Source: Palsa-465 sp963800475 (lineage in GTDB: Bacteria > Actinomycetota > Thermoleophilia > Solirubrobacterales > Solirubrobacteraceae). Taken from it: a DNA stretch of 64,000 nucleotides. The position numbers were made by a program, and so were the translations under genes. The notes under the pieces were generated by a model. It had not been told where the DNA came from. It searched no databases and worked only from the letters and a program-made list of their open reading frames with translations. The stretch spans positions 806,001 to 870,000 of the forward strand of contig CAWDAZ010000004.1 in NCBI GenBank assembly GCA_963800475.1. The letters run 5' to 3'. Of this stretch, positions 53,157-61,976 are shown one piece after another (the stretch's first letter is position 1; each line of letters starts with the position of its first letter).

Positions 53157-53206
53157 CGAACTTTGGCGCGTAGCTTCAGCATGCTGAAGTGAGTCACCAA
53201 AGTTCG
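53157..53206. promoter_or_regulatory. Perfect nested 50-bp dyad
   Basis: Outer arms CGAACTTTGG (53157-53166) and CCAAAGTTCG (53197-53206), 7-bp spacers, and a central 16-bp palindrome CTTCAGCATGCTGAAG (53174-53189): a symmetric 10-7-16-7-10 layout. No T-run follows, so a protein or recombinase site is at least as likely as a terminator. About 46 bp upstream of the -10 of the exported trio. Confidence 0.55.
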
Positions 53207-53252
53207 TGCTGGGGACCCGAATTTCGTCCTTGTCGGTTTGAGGACGCGGCTG

Positions 53253-53258
53253 TACTTT
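53253..53258 (+). promoter_or_regulatory. -10 box of exported trio
   Basis: TACTTT, 6 nt before GTG 53265; fixes the start of the first gene. Confidence 0.4.
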
Positions 53259-53264
53259 TTTCCT

Positions 53265-55934
53265 GTGCGAGGGAACGGGAGGAGGGTCGGGCTGTCCGCG
53301 CTCGTCGGGCTTGCAGTCATGCTCGCAGCCGCTGCGCCCGCGGGTGCGGTCAGCTCCCCGCCGCCGCTGTCGGCCGACACCGCCCCTGCCGGCATCGACA
53401 GCACCACGGGCGGCGGCGAGTTCGGGCAATGGGGCGTCGATCGGTTCGGCCTGCCCGCCTACGACTACACGATCGACGAACTCACGAACCCGATCGCCAA
53501 GCAGCCGGAGCTGAGCGGCTCGGTCGACGCCTGGAGCCAGGTCGGCAACGACCACCTCGTCGCCGACGCGTTCAACCACGGCTACGTGCAGCTGTGGAGC
53601 CAGGACCGGCTGTGGCAGTGGATGAACTACTACGACGCCTCCCATCAGCACTACGCAGGCGGGTTCGGGTACATCAACGCGGGCGGCAAGGTGGCCTCGA
53701 CGCTGTACGACGACCGCCCCGCCGGCGCCGCCACCGACCGCAGCTTCGGCGTCGGCTACTACGCGAAGCGCACAACCGTGCCCGGTCTCTCCGAACACGA
53801 CACGGTGTACGCGCCGTTCGGCGACGACTCGCTGCTGCTGCACGACGTCACGATCACCAACACGGGCTCACGGATGCTGTCGGGGTCCTACTTCGAGTAC
53901 TGGGATGTCAACCCGGAGGTCCAGGCGATCAAGCAGATCCCGCGCGGATATCAGTCGCCGGCCTGGGACCCGTCGTCGAAGACGCTGTCGGTCGCCCAGC
54001 TCCCCGACGACGTCGACACCGAGCCGCTGACGATCTTCGCGAGCGCGGTGAACGCGCCGGTCAGCGCGTATGACACCGACACGAGCAAGTTCTTCGGATC
54101 TGGCACCCGCGCCGTGCCGGCGGCGGTCGCGGCCGGGAAACTGACCGACTCGATCGCGCCGCCCAACCCGGGCGGCGCCGAGGGCAACGCGATGTTCGCC
54201 TTCCAGAGCCCGTTTGAGCTGGCGCCCGGCCAGAGCGTGACGCTCCGGTACGCGTACGGATACGCCCATCCGAACAAGGTCGCGGGGCTCCTGAACCGCT
54301 ACCGCGCGGCCCCGCAGCCGCTCAAGACGAGCGAGCGCGAGTGGGCCCGGTGGCTGCCTCAGGTTGATCTCGGCCCGACCTACACCTGGCTTTCCCGCGA
54401 GCTCCAGTGGGACGCGTACACCGTCCGCTCGGACGCCACCTACGACGAGATGTGCGGCTATCACATCCTCTCCCAAGGCGGCTACTACCAGTACTTCTTC
54501 GGCTTCCAGGGGGCGTTCCGCGACCCGCTTCAGCACATGCTGCCGATGATCTGGTCAGACCCGTGGCTGGCGCGCCAGGTGATCGAGTATTCGGCCCACG
54601 AGCAGCCCGTCGCGACCGGCGCGGTCCCGTACGCGCTGATCTCCGGGTGCCGGCGCTACGACCTCGGGACCTCCGACGACCTCGACCAGTGGCTGCTGTG
54701 GAGCACGGCCGAATACGTGCTCTCGACCCGTGACTTCGGATTCCTGAACACCCAGGTCCCCTACTACGAAGGCGTCGGCAGCGGCACGCTGTGGGACCAC
54801 CTGAAGCTCGCCTTCCACCACCAGGAGGACGTGATCCGGACCGGTCCGCACGACGAGTATCTGACCGGCGCGACCGGCGACTGGAGCGACTTCTCGACCG
54901 AGTTCAACCAGATGACCGAGTCCAATCTGGTGACCGCCCAGGCTGCCTACATCTACCCGCGGCTCGCCTTGGTAGCCGACCGGGTCGGCGATTCGGCGTT
55001 CGCCGCGCAGCTGCGGGCGGCCGGGGCGCGCGACCTCGCGACCGTCAAGGGGCAGTACGTGCCCGGCGGCTGGTTCGCGCGCGGGTACTCCGGCGCGCGC
55101 CAGTTCGGGGCCGGGTCGATGTTCTCCGAGCCGCAGCCATGGGCGCTGCTGGCGGGCGCGGCGACCACGACCCAGGCGGCGCAGGTGGTCTCGAACTACC
55201 GGCGCTACCTGGTCGGGACCGGCGCCCCCGGCGGCCCGTCGAAGATCGGCGCCGCGCTCGCGCCGGGCTCCTCCGACCCGGGCGCGACCGAGCAGACCGA
55301 GCCGCCGATCAACGGCAGCACCGAATGGCCCGGCGGCGCGTGGTACGCGGTCGACGGCTGGTGGACGTGGGCGCTCGGTGAGCTCGACGGCGTCGTGCCG
55401 AACGCCGCCGCCGACGCGTGGGACGAGTTCACCCGCAACACGCTGACCGGGCACGCGAACGCGTTCCCAGACCACTGGGACGGGGTGATCTCGGTCGACG
55501 ACGAGTGCGCCGCCTACTACCAGTCGCCCGCCTCGGGCTGCGGGATCGGGCTCGCGACCGGCGAGGGCGCGCTCCCCGGTTACGACACCCAGGTGATGCA
55601 CCAGCCTGCCTACAGCCTGTTCGACCTGGTGAAGCTGGCCGGCCTCGACGCGACCTCGGCGGGCTACCGGATCGTGCCGCGCCTGCCGATGGGCACGTTC
55701 GACGTCCGCCTGCCGGAGGTCGGGGTCGCGCAGCAGCCCGGGACGATCCGCGGCTACTTCCGCACGAGCGGCGGAGCGGTCACGCTCGCCGTCGCGCCGC
55801 CGCCCGGCGTCACCGCGGCAGACGCCGTCGCGTGGGCCGACGGCCGGCGCGTCCCCTCGACGGTCGTCGACGGGCTCGTCCAGTTCACGCTGCCGACGCG
55901 TGCCGACGGACCGGCCGACTGGGCGGTCACGTGA
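53265..55934 (+). CDS. Secreted GH94/GH36-like carbohydrate-active protein
   Basis: 889 residues with a Sec-type signal (VGLSALVGLAVMLAAAAPAGA). The N-terminal beta-sandwich has FGDDSLLLHDVTITNTGSRMLSG; an (alpha/alpha)6 barrel carries DDLDQWLLWSTAEYVLSTRDFGFL and GDWSD (538-542) at the place of the GH94 phosphorylase acid motif DWND. Ordinary GH94 phosphorylases are cytoplasmic, so export is unusual and it may hydrolyse or bind rather than phosphorolyse. GTG 53265 follows TACTTT by 6 nt. Coupled to the peptidase gene by GTGA. Confidence 0.75.
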   Translation: MRGNGRRVGLSALVGLAVMLAAAAPAGAVSSPPPLSADTAPAGIDSTTGGGEFGQWGVDRFGLPAYDYTIDELTNPIAKQPELSGSVDAWSQVGNDHLVADAFNHGYVQLWSQDRLWQWMNYYDASHQHYAGGFGYINAGGKVASTLYDDRPAGAATDRSFGVGYYAKRTTVPGLSEHDTVYAPFGDDSLLLHDVTITNTGSRMLSGSYFEYWDVNPEVQAIKQIPRGYQSPAWDPSSKTLSVAQLPDDVDTEPLTIFASAVNAPVSAYDTDTSKFFGSGTRAVPAAVAAGKLTDSIAPPNPGGAEGNAMFAFQSPFELAPGQSVTLRYAYGYAHPNKVAGLLNRYRAAPQPLKTSEREWARWLPQVDLGPTYTWLSRELQWDAYTVRSDATYDEMCGYHILSQGGYYQYFFGFQGAFRDPLQHMLPMIWSDPWLARQVIEYSAHEQPVATGAVPYALISGCRRYDLGTSDDLDQWLLWSTAEYVLSTRDFGFLNTQVPYYEGVGSGTLWDHLKLAFHHQEDVIRTGPHDEYLTGATGDWSDFSTEFNQMTESNLVTAQAAYIYPRLALVADRVGDSAFAAQLRAAGARDLATVKGQYVPGGWFARGYSGARQFGAGSMFSEPQPWALLAGAATTTQAAQVVSNYRRYLVGTGAPGGPSKIGAALAPGSSDPGATEQTEPPINGSTEWPGGAWYAVDGWWTWALGELDGVVPNAAADAWDEFTRNTLTGHANAFPDHWDGVISVDDECAAYYQSPASGCGIGLATGEGALPGYDTQVMHQPAYSLFDLVKLAGLDATSAGYRIVPRLPMGTFDVRLPEVGVAQQPGTIRGYFRTSGGAVTLAVAPPPGVTAADAVAWADGRRVPSTVVDGLVQFTLPTRADGPADWAVT

Positions 55935-57571
55935 TCACGCGCAGGTCGTTCGTTCGCGGCGCGGGCGCCGGCGCACTCACGCTGACCGGTCTGCCCGCGG
56001 CCGCCCGCGCGGTCGGCGGCCTGTCGCTGGGCTCGAGCGCCGAGCCCTCGCTGCTGCCCACGTCCAAGCAGATCCTCCACCAGGTCCGGGAGATGGTCTC
56101 ACTGGGCCCGCGGCTGACCGGCTCCCCCGCTCACAACGCGTGGATCGACCGGCTCGAGCAGGATTGGACCGCGGCCGGCGTGACCGTGTCACGCGACCAT
56201 TTCAGGTTCACGCGGTGGCTCGCTGAGTCCTGGTCGCTGAACGTCCTCGACGGACCGGGCGCCGGGCCGGTCCCGATCTCGAGCTACTTCCCGTACACGG
56301 CCCCGACCTCGCCCGCCGGTGTCACCGCCCCGATCGTGTACGTGGGTCCGGTGCCGCTGCCGTCGATCTCGGGCAACCCCCTCGACCTGTATACGAACAG
56401 CTGGGCACTCAACCGCTGGCGCGAGGAGCTGGCCGCCGATCTGGAGGCTCAGCTCGCCGCCGTGCCCGGCGGGGTGAGCGGGAAGATCGTGCTGGTGGAG
56501 GCCCCGGTGCCGCCGCTGTCGGCCGGCGACTTCACGCCGTTCGTCACCTACACCTCGGAGCCGAGCGAGGTCACGGCGGTGACCGACGTCGCCAACGACT
56601 ACAAGCGGATCTGGATCGTCGGCGCGTTCATCCAATACGTGCTCGAGGTCATCGAGCAGGCCGGCCCGGTCGGCGCGGTGTTCGTACTTGACGCGTCGGC
56701 GCAGAACGCCGGCGGCCAGTACACGCCCTACGCCCAGCCGATCTTCTCGATCCCGGCGGTGTACGTGGACCGGGACACGGGAACGCGTCTGCGCGCGGCG
56801 GCCGAGGGCACTCCGCGCGTGAACCTGACGCTGACCGCCGAGGTCGCGCCCAACACCCCGAGCGACAGCCTGGTGGGAATCATGCCCGGCGACGGCTCGA
56901 CGGACGAGGTCGTGATCGTCAACAGCCACACCGACGGGCAGAACGCGTTCGAGGAGAACGGCGGGATCGCGCTCACCGCGATGGCCCGGTATTTCCAGGC
57001 GCTCGGCCCCGCGGCGCGCAAGCGCACGCTGGTGTTCAGCGCGTTCACCGGGCACTTCGGCCCCGGGCTGCCCCAGGCACAGGGCTTTGTCGACAACCAC
57101 CCGGATCTGATCAAGCGGGCCGCCGCCTCGGTGACCGTCGAGCACTTCGGCGCCACCGAGTGGCTCGACGACGCGCGCGGCTACCACCCGACCGGGAAGC
57201 TGGAGATCGGCGCGGCGTGGCACTCGCAGACCGGCATCGCGGCGCCGCTGGTCGAGTCGATGCGCGCGAACGGGTTCTACCGGACCTCGGCACTGCGACC
57301 GATCGGCGACTACATGGTCGCCGTGGGGGGCCCGTTCCACCGGGCCGGCGTTCCCACGATCTCGTACATCGCCGGGCCGAACTACCTCGTCGACTTGGAC
57401 CCCAACGACCACCTCGACAAGCTCGACACCAACTGGTTCGCCACAGAGCTGAGATGGCTCGCGGACCTCATCCAGCGGTTCGACAAGCTGCCCGCGGCGG
57501 CGCTCCAGGCGGGCGACAGCGCCGCGTATGCAAACGCGGGGGACCCGCTCGTACAGACGCCGCTGCCATGA
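55931..57571 (+). CDS. Tat-exported M28-like metallopeptidase
   Basis: 546 residues. The N-terminus ITRRSFVRGAGAGALTLTGLPAAARA is a twin-arginine signal. The catalytic domain has VIVNSHTDGQN (His333, Asp335) and FEENGGIALTAMARYF (Glu341/342), like M28 aminopeptidases; a PA-type insert lies between. Other expected zinc ligands are only partly visible (VEHFGA, DPNDHLDKLDT), so activity is uncertain. GTG 55931 overlaps the GH94-like stop, ATG of the next gene overlaps its stop. Confidence 0.75.
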   Translation: MITRRSFVRGAGAGALTLTGLPAAARAVGGLSLGSSAEPSLLPTSKQILHQVREMVSLGPRLTGSPAHNAWIDRLEQDWTAAGVTVSRDHFRFTRWLAESWSLNVLDGPGAGPVPISSYFPYTAPTSPAGVTAPIVYVGPVPLPSISGNPLDLYTNSWALNRWREELAADLEAQLAAVPGGVSGKIVLVEAPVPPLSAGDFTPFVTYTSEPSEVTAVTDVANDYKRIWIVGAFIQYVLEVIEQAGPVGAVFVLDASAQNAGGQYTPYAQPIFSIPAVYVDRDTGTRLRAAAEGTPRVNLTLTAEVAPNTPSDSLVGIMPGDGSTDEVVIVNSHTDGQNAFEENGGIALTAMARYFQALGPAARKRTLVFSAFTGHFGPGLPQAQGFVDNHPDLIKRAAASVTVEHFGATEWLDDARGYHPTGKLEIGAAWHSQTGIAAPLVESMRANGFYRTSALRPIGDYMVAVGGPFHRAGVPTISYIAGPNYLVDLDPNDHLDKLDTNWFATELRWLADLIQRFDKLPAAALQAGDSAAYANAGDPLVQTPLP

Positions 57572-59013
57572 GACGCCTCCTGACTGTGATCGCCGTGGGT
57601 TTGCTGTGCGCGGTCGCGGCGTCGGCCAGCTCCGCCCGCACCCTGCCGGGTTGCGAGGAGAGCCTGCCGGTCGTCGCCCACCGGGCGGGCGGGACGCCGG
57701 TGCAGCTGCCCGCGGGTGCGACGCTCCCCGTCGCGTGCACCTCGAAAACCGGCTACGCGACCTCCGAGACATCGCTCGCGATCGCCCGTGGCGGGACGCT
57801 GCTGTTCTCGCCCGCCCAGACCGAGAACTCGATGGCCCGCTCCACCGACGACGGCGCCAGCTGGACGCTGACGACCCCGAAGGTCGAGCAGCCGACCGGG
57901 TTCTGGAACACCGTCGATCCGGACCTGATCTCCGACTGGCGAACAGGCCGTGTGTTCTGGGCGCACGCCACGGGTCCGGTCCGCGACGAGACCACGCTCC
58001 CGCAGGTGAACCCGTTGCCCCAGGGCGCCGGCTTCTACGCGGCGGCGGCGGAGGGGTTCCAGGTCTACGGCTCAGGCGACGGCGGCCGCTCGTGGACGAC
58101 CGCCGACTACTCCACTGCACCGACCGGCGACTGGGAGAAGCTCGGCGTCGGGCCTCCGCGCCCAGCCTCGAGCGGCGCGCCACAGCCGAGCGGCTACCCG
58201 GACGTCGTCTACCTGTGCGCGAACAGCCCGCTCGAGGTCAGCGGCCCGGGGCGTCTGTGCTACCGATCGCTCGACGGCGGCCGGACGTTCGCGATCGCCG
58301 GCTACGCGTCGCCGTCGGCCAGCAACCCGCCCGACATCTGCCCGCCGCTCAACTTCGACCCCCCGGTGGTCGGCTCGGACGGGACCATGTACCAGCCGGT
58401 CACCTGCCAGGAGGGGGACTACCTTGTGATCAGCCGTGACGAGGGCTCGACCTACTCATGGGTCCCCGTCCCGGGCGCGCCGACCGGCTCGGTCGACAGC
58501 GGCCCGCTGCTGCAACTGGCCGTGGACCGCGCGGACAACCTGTACGGGCTTTGGCAACAGGGCGGGCTGATCTACCTGATCGTGTCGCGCGACCGCGGAG
58601 CGACGTGGAGCCGGCCGGCGATGGTCGCCGCCCCAGGCCTCAAGACCGTCTCGATGCCGTCGCTGTCGGCCGGCTCCGCCGGGCAGCTCGCGATCACGTA
58701 CTACGGGAGCTCCGACGCGAGCGCCCAGATGCTGACCGCCTACATCACCCAGACGGCCGACGCGCTCGATTCGCAGCCGCTGTTCTACTCCGCCGCGCTG
58801 AACGATCCCGGCACGCCGATCTTCCACGACTACGCCCTGTCCGACGCCCCCCGCGCGGACTTCATCGGGGGCTCGTACGACGCCGCCGGGGAGTCGTTCT
58901 GGGCCGGCATCGCCGAGCAGCTCGGTCCGCCCGATTCCAACGAGAACATTCCGACCACGGGCCTCGCCGGGACGCTCCGATTCGCGAGCACGACGCCGAC
59001 CGGCCTTCCGTGA
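57568..59013 (+). CDS. Secreted Asp-box beta-propeller (sialidase-like)
   Basis: 481 residues. Signal peptide MRRLLTVIAVGLLCAVAASASSA. At least five Asp-box motifs (SxDxGxxW/F): STDDGASW, SGDGGRSW, SLDGGRTF, SRDEGSTY, SRDRGATW, as in sialidases and BNR proteins. The catalytic Arg triad of sialidases was not identified, so a glycan-binding propeller is equally likely. ATG 57568 overlaps the peptidase stop (ATGA). Confidence 0.75.
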   Translation: MRRLLTVIAVGLLCAVAASASSARTLPGCEESLPVVAHRAGGTPVQLPAGATLPVACTSKTGYATSETSLAIARGGTLLFSPAQTENSMARSTDDGASWTLTTPKVEQPTGFWNTVDPDLISDWRTGRVFWAHATGPVRDETTLPQVNPLPQGAGFYAAAAEGFQVYGSGDGGRSWTTADYSTAPTGDWEKLGVGPPRPASSGAPQPSGYPDVVYLCANSPLEVSGPGRLCYRSLDGGRTFAIAGYASPSASNPPDICPPLNFDPPVVGSDGTMYQPVTCQEGDYLVISRDEGSTYSWVPVPGAPTGSVDSGPLLQLAVDRADNLYGLWQQGGLIYLIVSRDRGATWSRPAMVAAPGLKTVSMPSLSAGSAGQLAITYYGSSDASAQMLTAYITQTADALDSQPLFYSAALNDPGTPIFHDYALSDAPRADFIGGSYDAAGESFWAGIAEQLGPPDSNENIPTTGLAGTLRFASTTPTGLP

Positions 59014-59058
59014 GCCTCCGTCGCCTGCTGGTCACCCCGCTCGCGTCGCCGGTGCGGA

Positions 59059-59736
59059 TCAGGCGCGCGTAACGGCCCGCGCCGTCGCGTCGTCGGCGAG
59101 CAGGCGCACGATCAGCGACGCGAGCTTCGGCTCGAGCTCGGTCAGCCGCTCGGCGCGACCCGCGCGGACCTCGTCGGCGACCAGCTCGGTGATCGAGAAC
59201 ACGAGCACCCGCGGAACGATCTCGTCGAGCGGCAGCAACTCGGGCTGCTGCGCGCGCGCGAGGCGGCCGAGCTCGGCGAACATCGCGACGAACGGCTCGT
59301 AGGCGGCCTGGCGCTGCGCGACGGCGCGGGCGCCGAGCTCGGCGTAGCCGTTGAAGTACGCGCGCGCAAACGCCGCGTGGCACTGCCACCAGTCCAGATA
59401 CACGCCCGTCCCGCGCCGTACGGCGCGCACCCAGTTGCCGTCCCCGGCGGCCGCCAGGACGGCCGCGAGCAACTCGTCGTTGAGCTCGGCGCTGACCGTC
59501 AGGAAGCAGTCGGACTTATCGGCGAAGAACGCGTAGAACGCGTTCCGCGAGACCCGGGCGGCGGCAACCACCATCGTCACGGTCGTGGCCTCGTACCCGT
59601 GCTCGGCGACGACCTCGAGCATCGCGCGCGAGATCCGGCGGCGTTGGGAGTCGCGCACCTCCTCGGGGTCGAGCTTGTGCCGGCCGCGGGGGAGCGGCTC
59701 GCCCCGCCAGGCCAGCCCCTTGGCGTAGGAAGACAC
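59059..59736 (-). CDS. TetR-family transcriptional regulator
   Basis: 225 residues. HTH at about 34-78 (RRRISRAMLEVVAEHGYEATTVTMVVAAARVSRNAFYAFFADKSDCFLTV). The ligand domain is unspecific. GTG 59736 follows TAAAGT by 6 nt, and GTACGTAC lies in between as a possible operator. It is divergent from hrcA. It may or may not control the exported trio that ends 46 bp beyond it. Confidence 0.88.
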   Translation of the reverse strand: MSSYAKGLAWRGEPLPRGRHKLDPEEVRDSQRRRISRAMLEVVAEHGYEATTVTMVVAAARVSRNAFYAFFADKSDCFLTVSAELNDELLAAVLAAAGDGNWVRAVRRGTGVYLDWWQCHAAFARAYFNGYAELGARAVAQRQAAYEPFVAMFAELGRLARAQQPELLPLDEIVPRVLVFSITELVADEVRAGRAERLTELEPKLASLIVRLLADDATARAVTRA

Positions 59737-59748
59737 GTACGTACTTTA
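59737..59748. promoter_or_regulatory. TetR -10 box with GTACGTAC palindrome
   Basis: GTACGTAC (59737-59744) overlaps TAAAGT (59748-59743 on minus), right at the start of the regulator's gene; candidate autoregulatory site. Confidence 0.35.
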
Positions 59749-59806
59749 TCGCCGGCGCCGAGGGTCCCGTCGACGCCGCGTTGCCGGCAGCGGCTCCCGG
59801 CGCTCC

Positions 59807-59812
59807 TAGAAT
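59807..59812 (+). promoter_or_regulatory. -10 box of hrcA
   Basis: TAGAAT, 7 nt before GTG 59820. No CIRCE repeat (TTAGCACTC-N9-GAGTGCTAA) is seen nearby. Confidence 0.4.
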
Positions 59813-59819
59813 CAGAATC

Positions 59820-60836
59820 GTGTTGACGGTCCGGCAGGAGCTCGTGCTGCGCAAAGTCGTCGAGGAGTACCTCGCGGCAGGCGTGCCCGTAGGCTCGAAG
59901 CTGCTCTCCGAAGAGGTCGAGTGGGGACCGTCCACGATCCGCACCGAGCTCGCGAGCCTCGAGGAGATCGGCCTGCTGGCGCACCCCCACACCTCGGCCG
60001 GGCGGGTTCCCACCGAGGCCGGCTACAGGTACTTCGTCGATCGGCTGCTCGCGACCGGAGCGCCCGAGAGCCCGCCGCGGCTGTCGCTTTCGCTGGTCAG
60101 GCGCGAGGTCGACGAGGCGATGCGCCTCACCACCGAGACGCTCTCGCAGGTCACGAACCTGCTCGCGATCGTCACCGCGCCGCCGATCGAGACCTCGACG
60201 ATCCGGCACATCGAGGTGCTCCGGCTGCAGCCGCAGGTGGTGATGGTCGTCGTGATCACGTCCACCGGCGGAGTCACGAAGAAGCTGTTCACGTTCCGCC
60301 AGCCGGTCGACCCGGGCCTTGCGGATTGGGCGGCGAGCTACGCCAACGAGCGGCTCGTCGGGCTGGGGCTAGGGGCGCGGATGCTCCACCAGCGGCTCCA
60401 CGATCCGTCGCTGTCGAGCGCCGAGTCGGCGTTCCTCGACGCGTTGGCGCCCGTGTTCACCGACCTCGAGGAGGTCTCGCAGGAGGCGCTGTTCATGGAG
60501 GGCGCGTCGCGGCTGCTGCGCGACGGCAGGTTCGGTGACGTCTCGGAGCTCAACTCGCTGATGGACATGCTCGAACGGCGCGTGGCGCTGCTCGGGGTGC
60601 TGCGCGCCGCGCTCCACGAGCGCGACGTGATGGTCCGGATCGGCACCGAGAACGACGCGCCCGCGCTGCGGTCCGTCGCGCTGGTGGCCGCCGGTTACGG
60701 GCTGCCACAGCGGCGGCTCGGCGCGGTGTCGGTGATCGGCCCGCTGCGGATGGACTACGGCCGCGCGATCAGCTCGGTGCGCGACGCCGCCGCGCAGCTG
60801 TCGAGCTTCGTCGCGGAGGTCTACGACGAGCGATGA
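59820..60836 (+). CDS. hrcA: Heat-inducible transcription repressor HrcA
   Basis: 338 residues. Winged helix LRKVVEEYLAAGVPVGSKLLSEEVEWGPSTIRTELASLEEIGLLAHPHTSAGRVPTEAGYRYFVD is unmistakable, followed by the GAF-like domain (about 85-320). HrcA normally represses groE/dnaK operons at CIRCE sites. Here it lacks a CIRCE site and is coupled to dnaJ by ATGA. GTG 59820 is chosen by the TAGAAT box and the family N-terminus. Confidence 0.95.
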   Translation: MLTVRQELVLRKVVEEYLAAGVPVGSKLLSEEVEWGPSTIRTELASLEEIGLLAHPHTSAGRVPTEAGYRYFVDRLLATGAPESPPRLSLSLVRREVDEAMRLTTETLSQVTNLLAIVTAPPIETSTIRHIEVLRLQPQVVMVVVITSTGGVTKKLFTFRQPVDPGLADWAASYANERLVGLGLGARMLHQRLHDPSLSSAESAFLDALAPVFTDLEEVSQEALFMEGASRLLRDGRFGDVSELNSLMDMLERRVALLGVLRAALHERDVMVRIGTENDAPALRSVALVAAGYGLPQRRLGAVSVIGPLRMDYGRAISSVRDAAAQLSSFVAEVYDER

Positions 60837-61972
60837 GCGCGACGCGCGACTACTACGAGGTCCTCGGCGTCGACCGCGGCGCGGACGACGCGACGATCAA
60901 GAAGGCGTTTCGCAGGCTCGCGCGCGAGCTGCACCCCGACGTCAACCGGCACGACCCGGCGGCCGAGGACAAGTTCAAGGAGGCGGCCGAGGCGTACGAG
61001 GTGCTGTCCGACCCCGAGCGGCGCGCGACGTATGACCGGTACGGGCACGAGGGCTTGCGGAGCGGCGGCTACGCGCCGAACTTTGAGGGGTTCGGCTCGG
61101 TCGCGGACATCTTCGAGGCGTTCTTCGGCGGGACCGGTGCGTTCGGCGACATCTTCGGCGGCGGCGCCAGCGCCGGCGGGCCGATCCACGGAGGGGACAT
61201 CGCGCAGGCGGTCGAGATCGAGCTCGCGGATGCGGCCCATGGCACCAGTGTCGAGCTCTCCTACGACGCGGTCGCGCTGTGCGAGACCTGCCGCGGCAAC
61301 GGCGCCGAGCCCGGAACGCCGATCGAGACGTGCGAGCGGTGCGGCGGCGCCGGTCAGCTGCGAGTGGTGTCGCGGACGCCGTTCGGCCAGATGGTGCGCG
61401 GCGCGGTATGCGACGCGTGCGACGGCGAGGGCCGAGTGCCGAAGTCGCCGTGCAAGGCCTGCGGCGGACGCGGGCGGAACGTCGAGCGCGCCAGGGTGTC
61501 GGTCGATGTGCCGGCGGGAATCGCCGATGGCCAGCGGATCCGAGTGGCCGGCCGCGGGCACGCCGGCGAGCGAGGCGGGCCGTCCGGCGACCTGTACGTG
61601 GTCGTGCGGGTGCGCGAGGACTCCCGCTTCGTCCGGGACGGCGACGACCTGGTGACCGCGGTCGACGTAGCCGCCCCGCTGGCGGCGCTTGGGACGACCG
61701 TCGAGGTCCCGACCGTCGACGGCAGCGTCGACGTCGAGATTCCGGCGGGCACCCAGCCGCATGACGCGCTTACCGTTCGCGGTGCCGGAATGCCGGCCCT
61801 GCGCGGGCACCGCAAGGGCAACCTCCGGGTGGTCGTCAACGTCGTCGTGCCGCGGCACCTCGATCACGATCAGCGCGAGCTCTACGAGCGGCTCGCGGAC
61901 TCGCTCGGCGAGCACAACCTGCGCTCCGACGAAGGCGTGTTCGCGAAGCTCAAGCGGGCGTTCGGCGGGTAG
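60833..61972 (+). CDS. dnaJ: Chaperone protein DnaJ
   Basis: DnaK co-chaperone. 379 residues. J domain with HPD at 34-36, Gly/Phe region (FEGFGSVADIFEAFFGG), four zinc-knuckle CxxCxGxG repeats (CETCRGNG from Cys150, CERCGGAG, CDACDGEG, CKACGGRG) and the substrate-binding C-terminal domains. dnaK and grpE are not in the window; the hrcA-dnaJ-prmA layout is normal for this lineage. Confidence 0.98.
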   Translation: MSATRDYYEVLGVDRGADDATIKKAFRRLARELHPDVNRHDPAAEDKFKEAAEAYEVLSDPERRATYDRYGHEGLRSGGYAPNFEGFGSVADIFEAFFGGTGAFGDIFGGGASAGGPIHGGDIAQAVEIELADAAHGTSVELSYDAVALCETCRGNGAEPGTPIETCERCGGAGQLRVVSRTPFGQMVRGAVCDACDGEGRVPKSPCKACGGRGRNVERARVSVDVPAGIADGQRIRVAGRGHAGERGGPSGDLYVVVRVREDSRFVRDGDDLVTAVDVAAPLAALGTTVEVPTVDGSVDVEIPAGTQPHDALTVRGAGMPALRGHRKGNLRVVVNVVVPRHLDHDQRELYERLADSLGEHNLRSDEGVFAKLKRAFGG

Positions 61973-61976
61973 TTCG

